This document shows, piece by piece, positions 63,556 to 64,000 of a stretch of 64,000 nucleotides of DNA. Below the pieces are notes generated by a model. It saw only the letters and a program-made list of their open reading frames with translations, was not told where the DNA came from and did no database searches. The position numbers were made by a program, and so were the translations under genes. The stretch comes from Stygiobacter sp. (GTDB taxonomy: Bacteria; Pseudomonadota; Alphaproteobacteria; Rhodospirillales; Magnetospirillaceae). Within the stretch, counting starts at the first letter, position 1. Every line of letters begins with the position of its first letter. The stretch covers positions 1 through 64,000 of the forward strand of contig VBWB01000005.1 of NCBI GenBank assembly GCA_006218045.1, in the 5' to 3' direction.

Positions 63556-64000
63556 GACATAGCCTTGGCCTGGGCCAGACAGAAATCAAGGGTTTCGTCG
63601 ATGGCTGCCGCCAGATCGGCTTGCGGGGTGAAACCGCAGGCGCGCAGCTTGTCGATTCGGTACTCCAGCGGTGCCGTCGTTTCACCGGGGGCGGGGGCCG
63701 GTCGCTGCAAGACGACGTCGAGGCCGCGGGCGCGGGCGCGGGCCAGCACCAGATCGGCCATGGCCGCCACGCTCTTGCCTTGTCCGCTACCCAAATTCAT
63801 CAGGCCGTCGCCCCAGGCGCTGAGTGGAACCGCCAGCAGATGAACCAAGGCGTTTTCCACATCGGCCAGGGGGATGAAATCGCGGCTGACCAAGCCGGCG
63901 GTCCGCATCACCAACGGTCCGCCCACCGCCGCCGCCCGGCACAAATCGTTGACCAGCAAGCCCCAGCGGTCGATGTCGGCATGGACGGGGGCGCCGATGG
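63552..64000 (-). CDS. NAD-dependent sugar epimerase/dehydratase, C-terminal part
   Basis: The gene enters from beyond the right edge. About 149 C-terminal codons are seen. SRDFIPLADVENALVHLLAV and LMNLGSGQGKSVAAMADLVL are typical of the extended short-chain dehydrogenase family that acts on nucleotide sugars. The catalytic YxxxK and the nucleotide-binding Gly motif lie outside the window. It should make a sugar nucleotide for the glycosyltransferases downstream. It overlaps the GT2-GT4 fusion gene by four bases. Confidence 0.8.
   Translation of the reverse strand, partial: IGAPVHADIDRWGLLVNDLCRAAAVGGPLVMRTAGLVSRDFIPLADVENALVHLLAVPLSAWGDGLMNLGSGQGKSVAAMADLVLARARARGLDVVLQRPAPAPGETTAPLEYRIDKLRACGFTPQADLAAAIDETLDFCLAQAKAMS

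Overview
The window is GC-rich, densely packed alphaproteobacterial chromosome. The napFDAGHBC order, an NDUFS4-type complex I subunit, a DUF2336 protein, an aapJQMP amino-acid importer and DctSR-regulated TRAP transport all point to Rhodospirillales. Magnetospirillum or a close relative is the best guess. No magnetosome gene, CRISPR array, prophage or insertion sequence was seen.

Layout. 1-4024: the end of a substrate-binding protein gene plus livHMGF, a branched-chain amino-acid ABC importer. 4118-7221: a glutamine-amidotransferase-like protein, a DUF2336 protein and an unrecognised 389-residue protein. 7222-7473: a hairpin-rich repeat block. 7474-12000 (minus): a TAXI-type TRAP transporter with a DUF1850 protein and a ChaN-like protein. 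12100-18003: dctPQM (minus) and the divergent regulators dctS and dctR. 18102-21122: NhaA, a CBS-domain protein and an NhaD/ArsB-like transporter. 21484-25765: a DUF192 protein, then an SHP / dihaem cytochrome c / cytochrome b operon led by a 28-codon ORF and divergent from a PepSY protein and a two-component system. 25795-28496: tRNA-Pro, an NDUFS4-like gene, tRNA-Arg and an AT-richer restriction-modification pair. 29072-33196: aapJQMP. 33236-34488: a second restriction-modification pair (BglII-like nuclease with an MT-A70 methylase). 34510-37962: a hydrolase, NudC and a PAS-GGDEF-EAL protein. 38133-44116: napFDAGHBC behind an FNR-type box. 44330-50393: an Lrp-type domain protein, RhlE, an isochorismatase-like hydrolase, a second hydrolase, an unknown protein and purH. 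50546-64000: a surface-polysaccharide cluster with an asparagine synthase, a SIS isomerase, a polysaccharide deacetylase, a FemAB-like acyltransferase, a DegT-like aminotransferase, a flippase, five glycosyltransferase genes and part of an epimerase gene.

How the genes work together. Four high-affinity uptake systems (Liv, TAXI-TRAP, DctPQM, Aap) suggest a heterotroph scavenging amino acids and organic acids. Nap and the SHP-type haem cluster suggest microaerobic or denitrifying redox chemistry. At three of the four uptake loci a hairpin element lies between the binding-protein gene and the permease gene, an arrangement that could give more binding protein than permease. Two dispersed hairpin-repeat families recur in the window.

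Limits: all names come from reading motifs in the sequence. No database search, folding calculation or alignment was run. Starts were chosen by ribosome-binding-site fit and gene overlap, and they are least sure for dctS, the BglII-like gene and rhlE.
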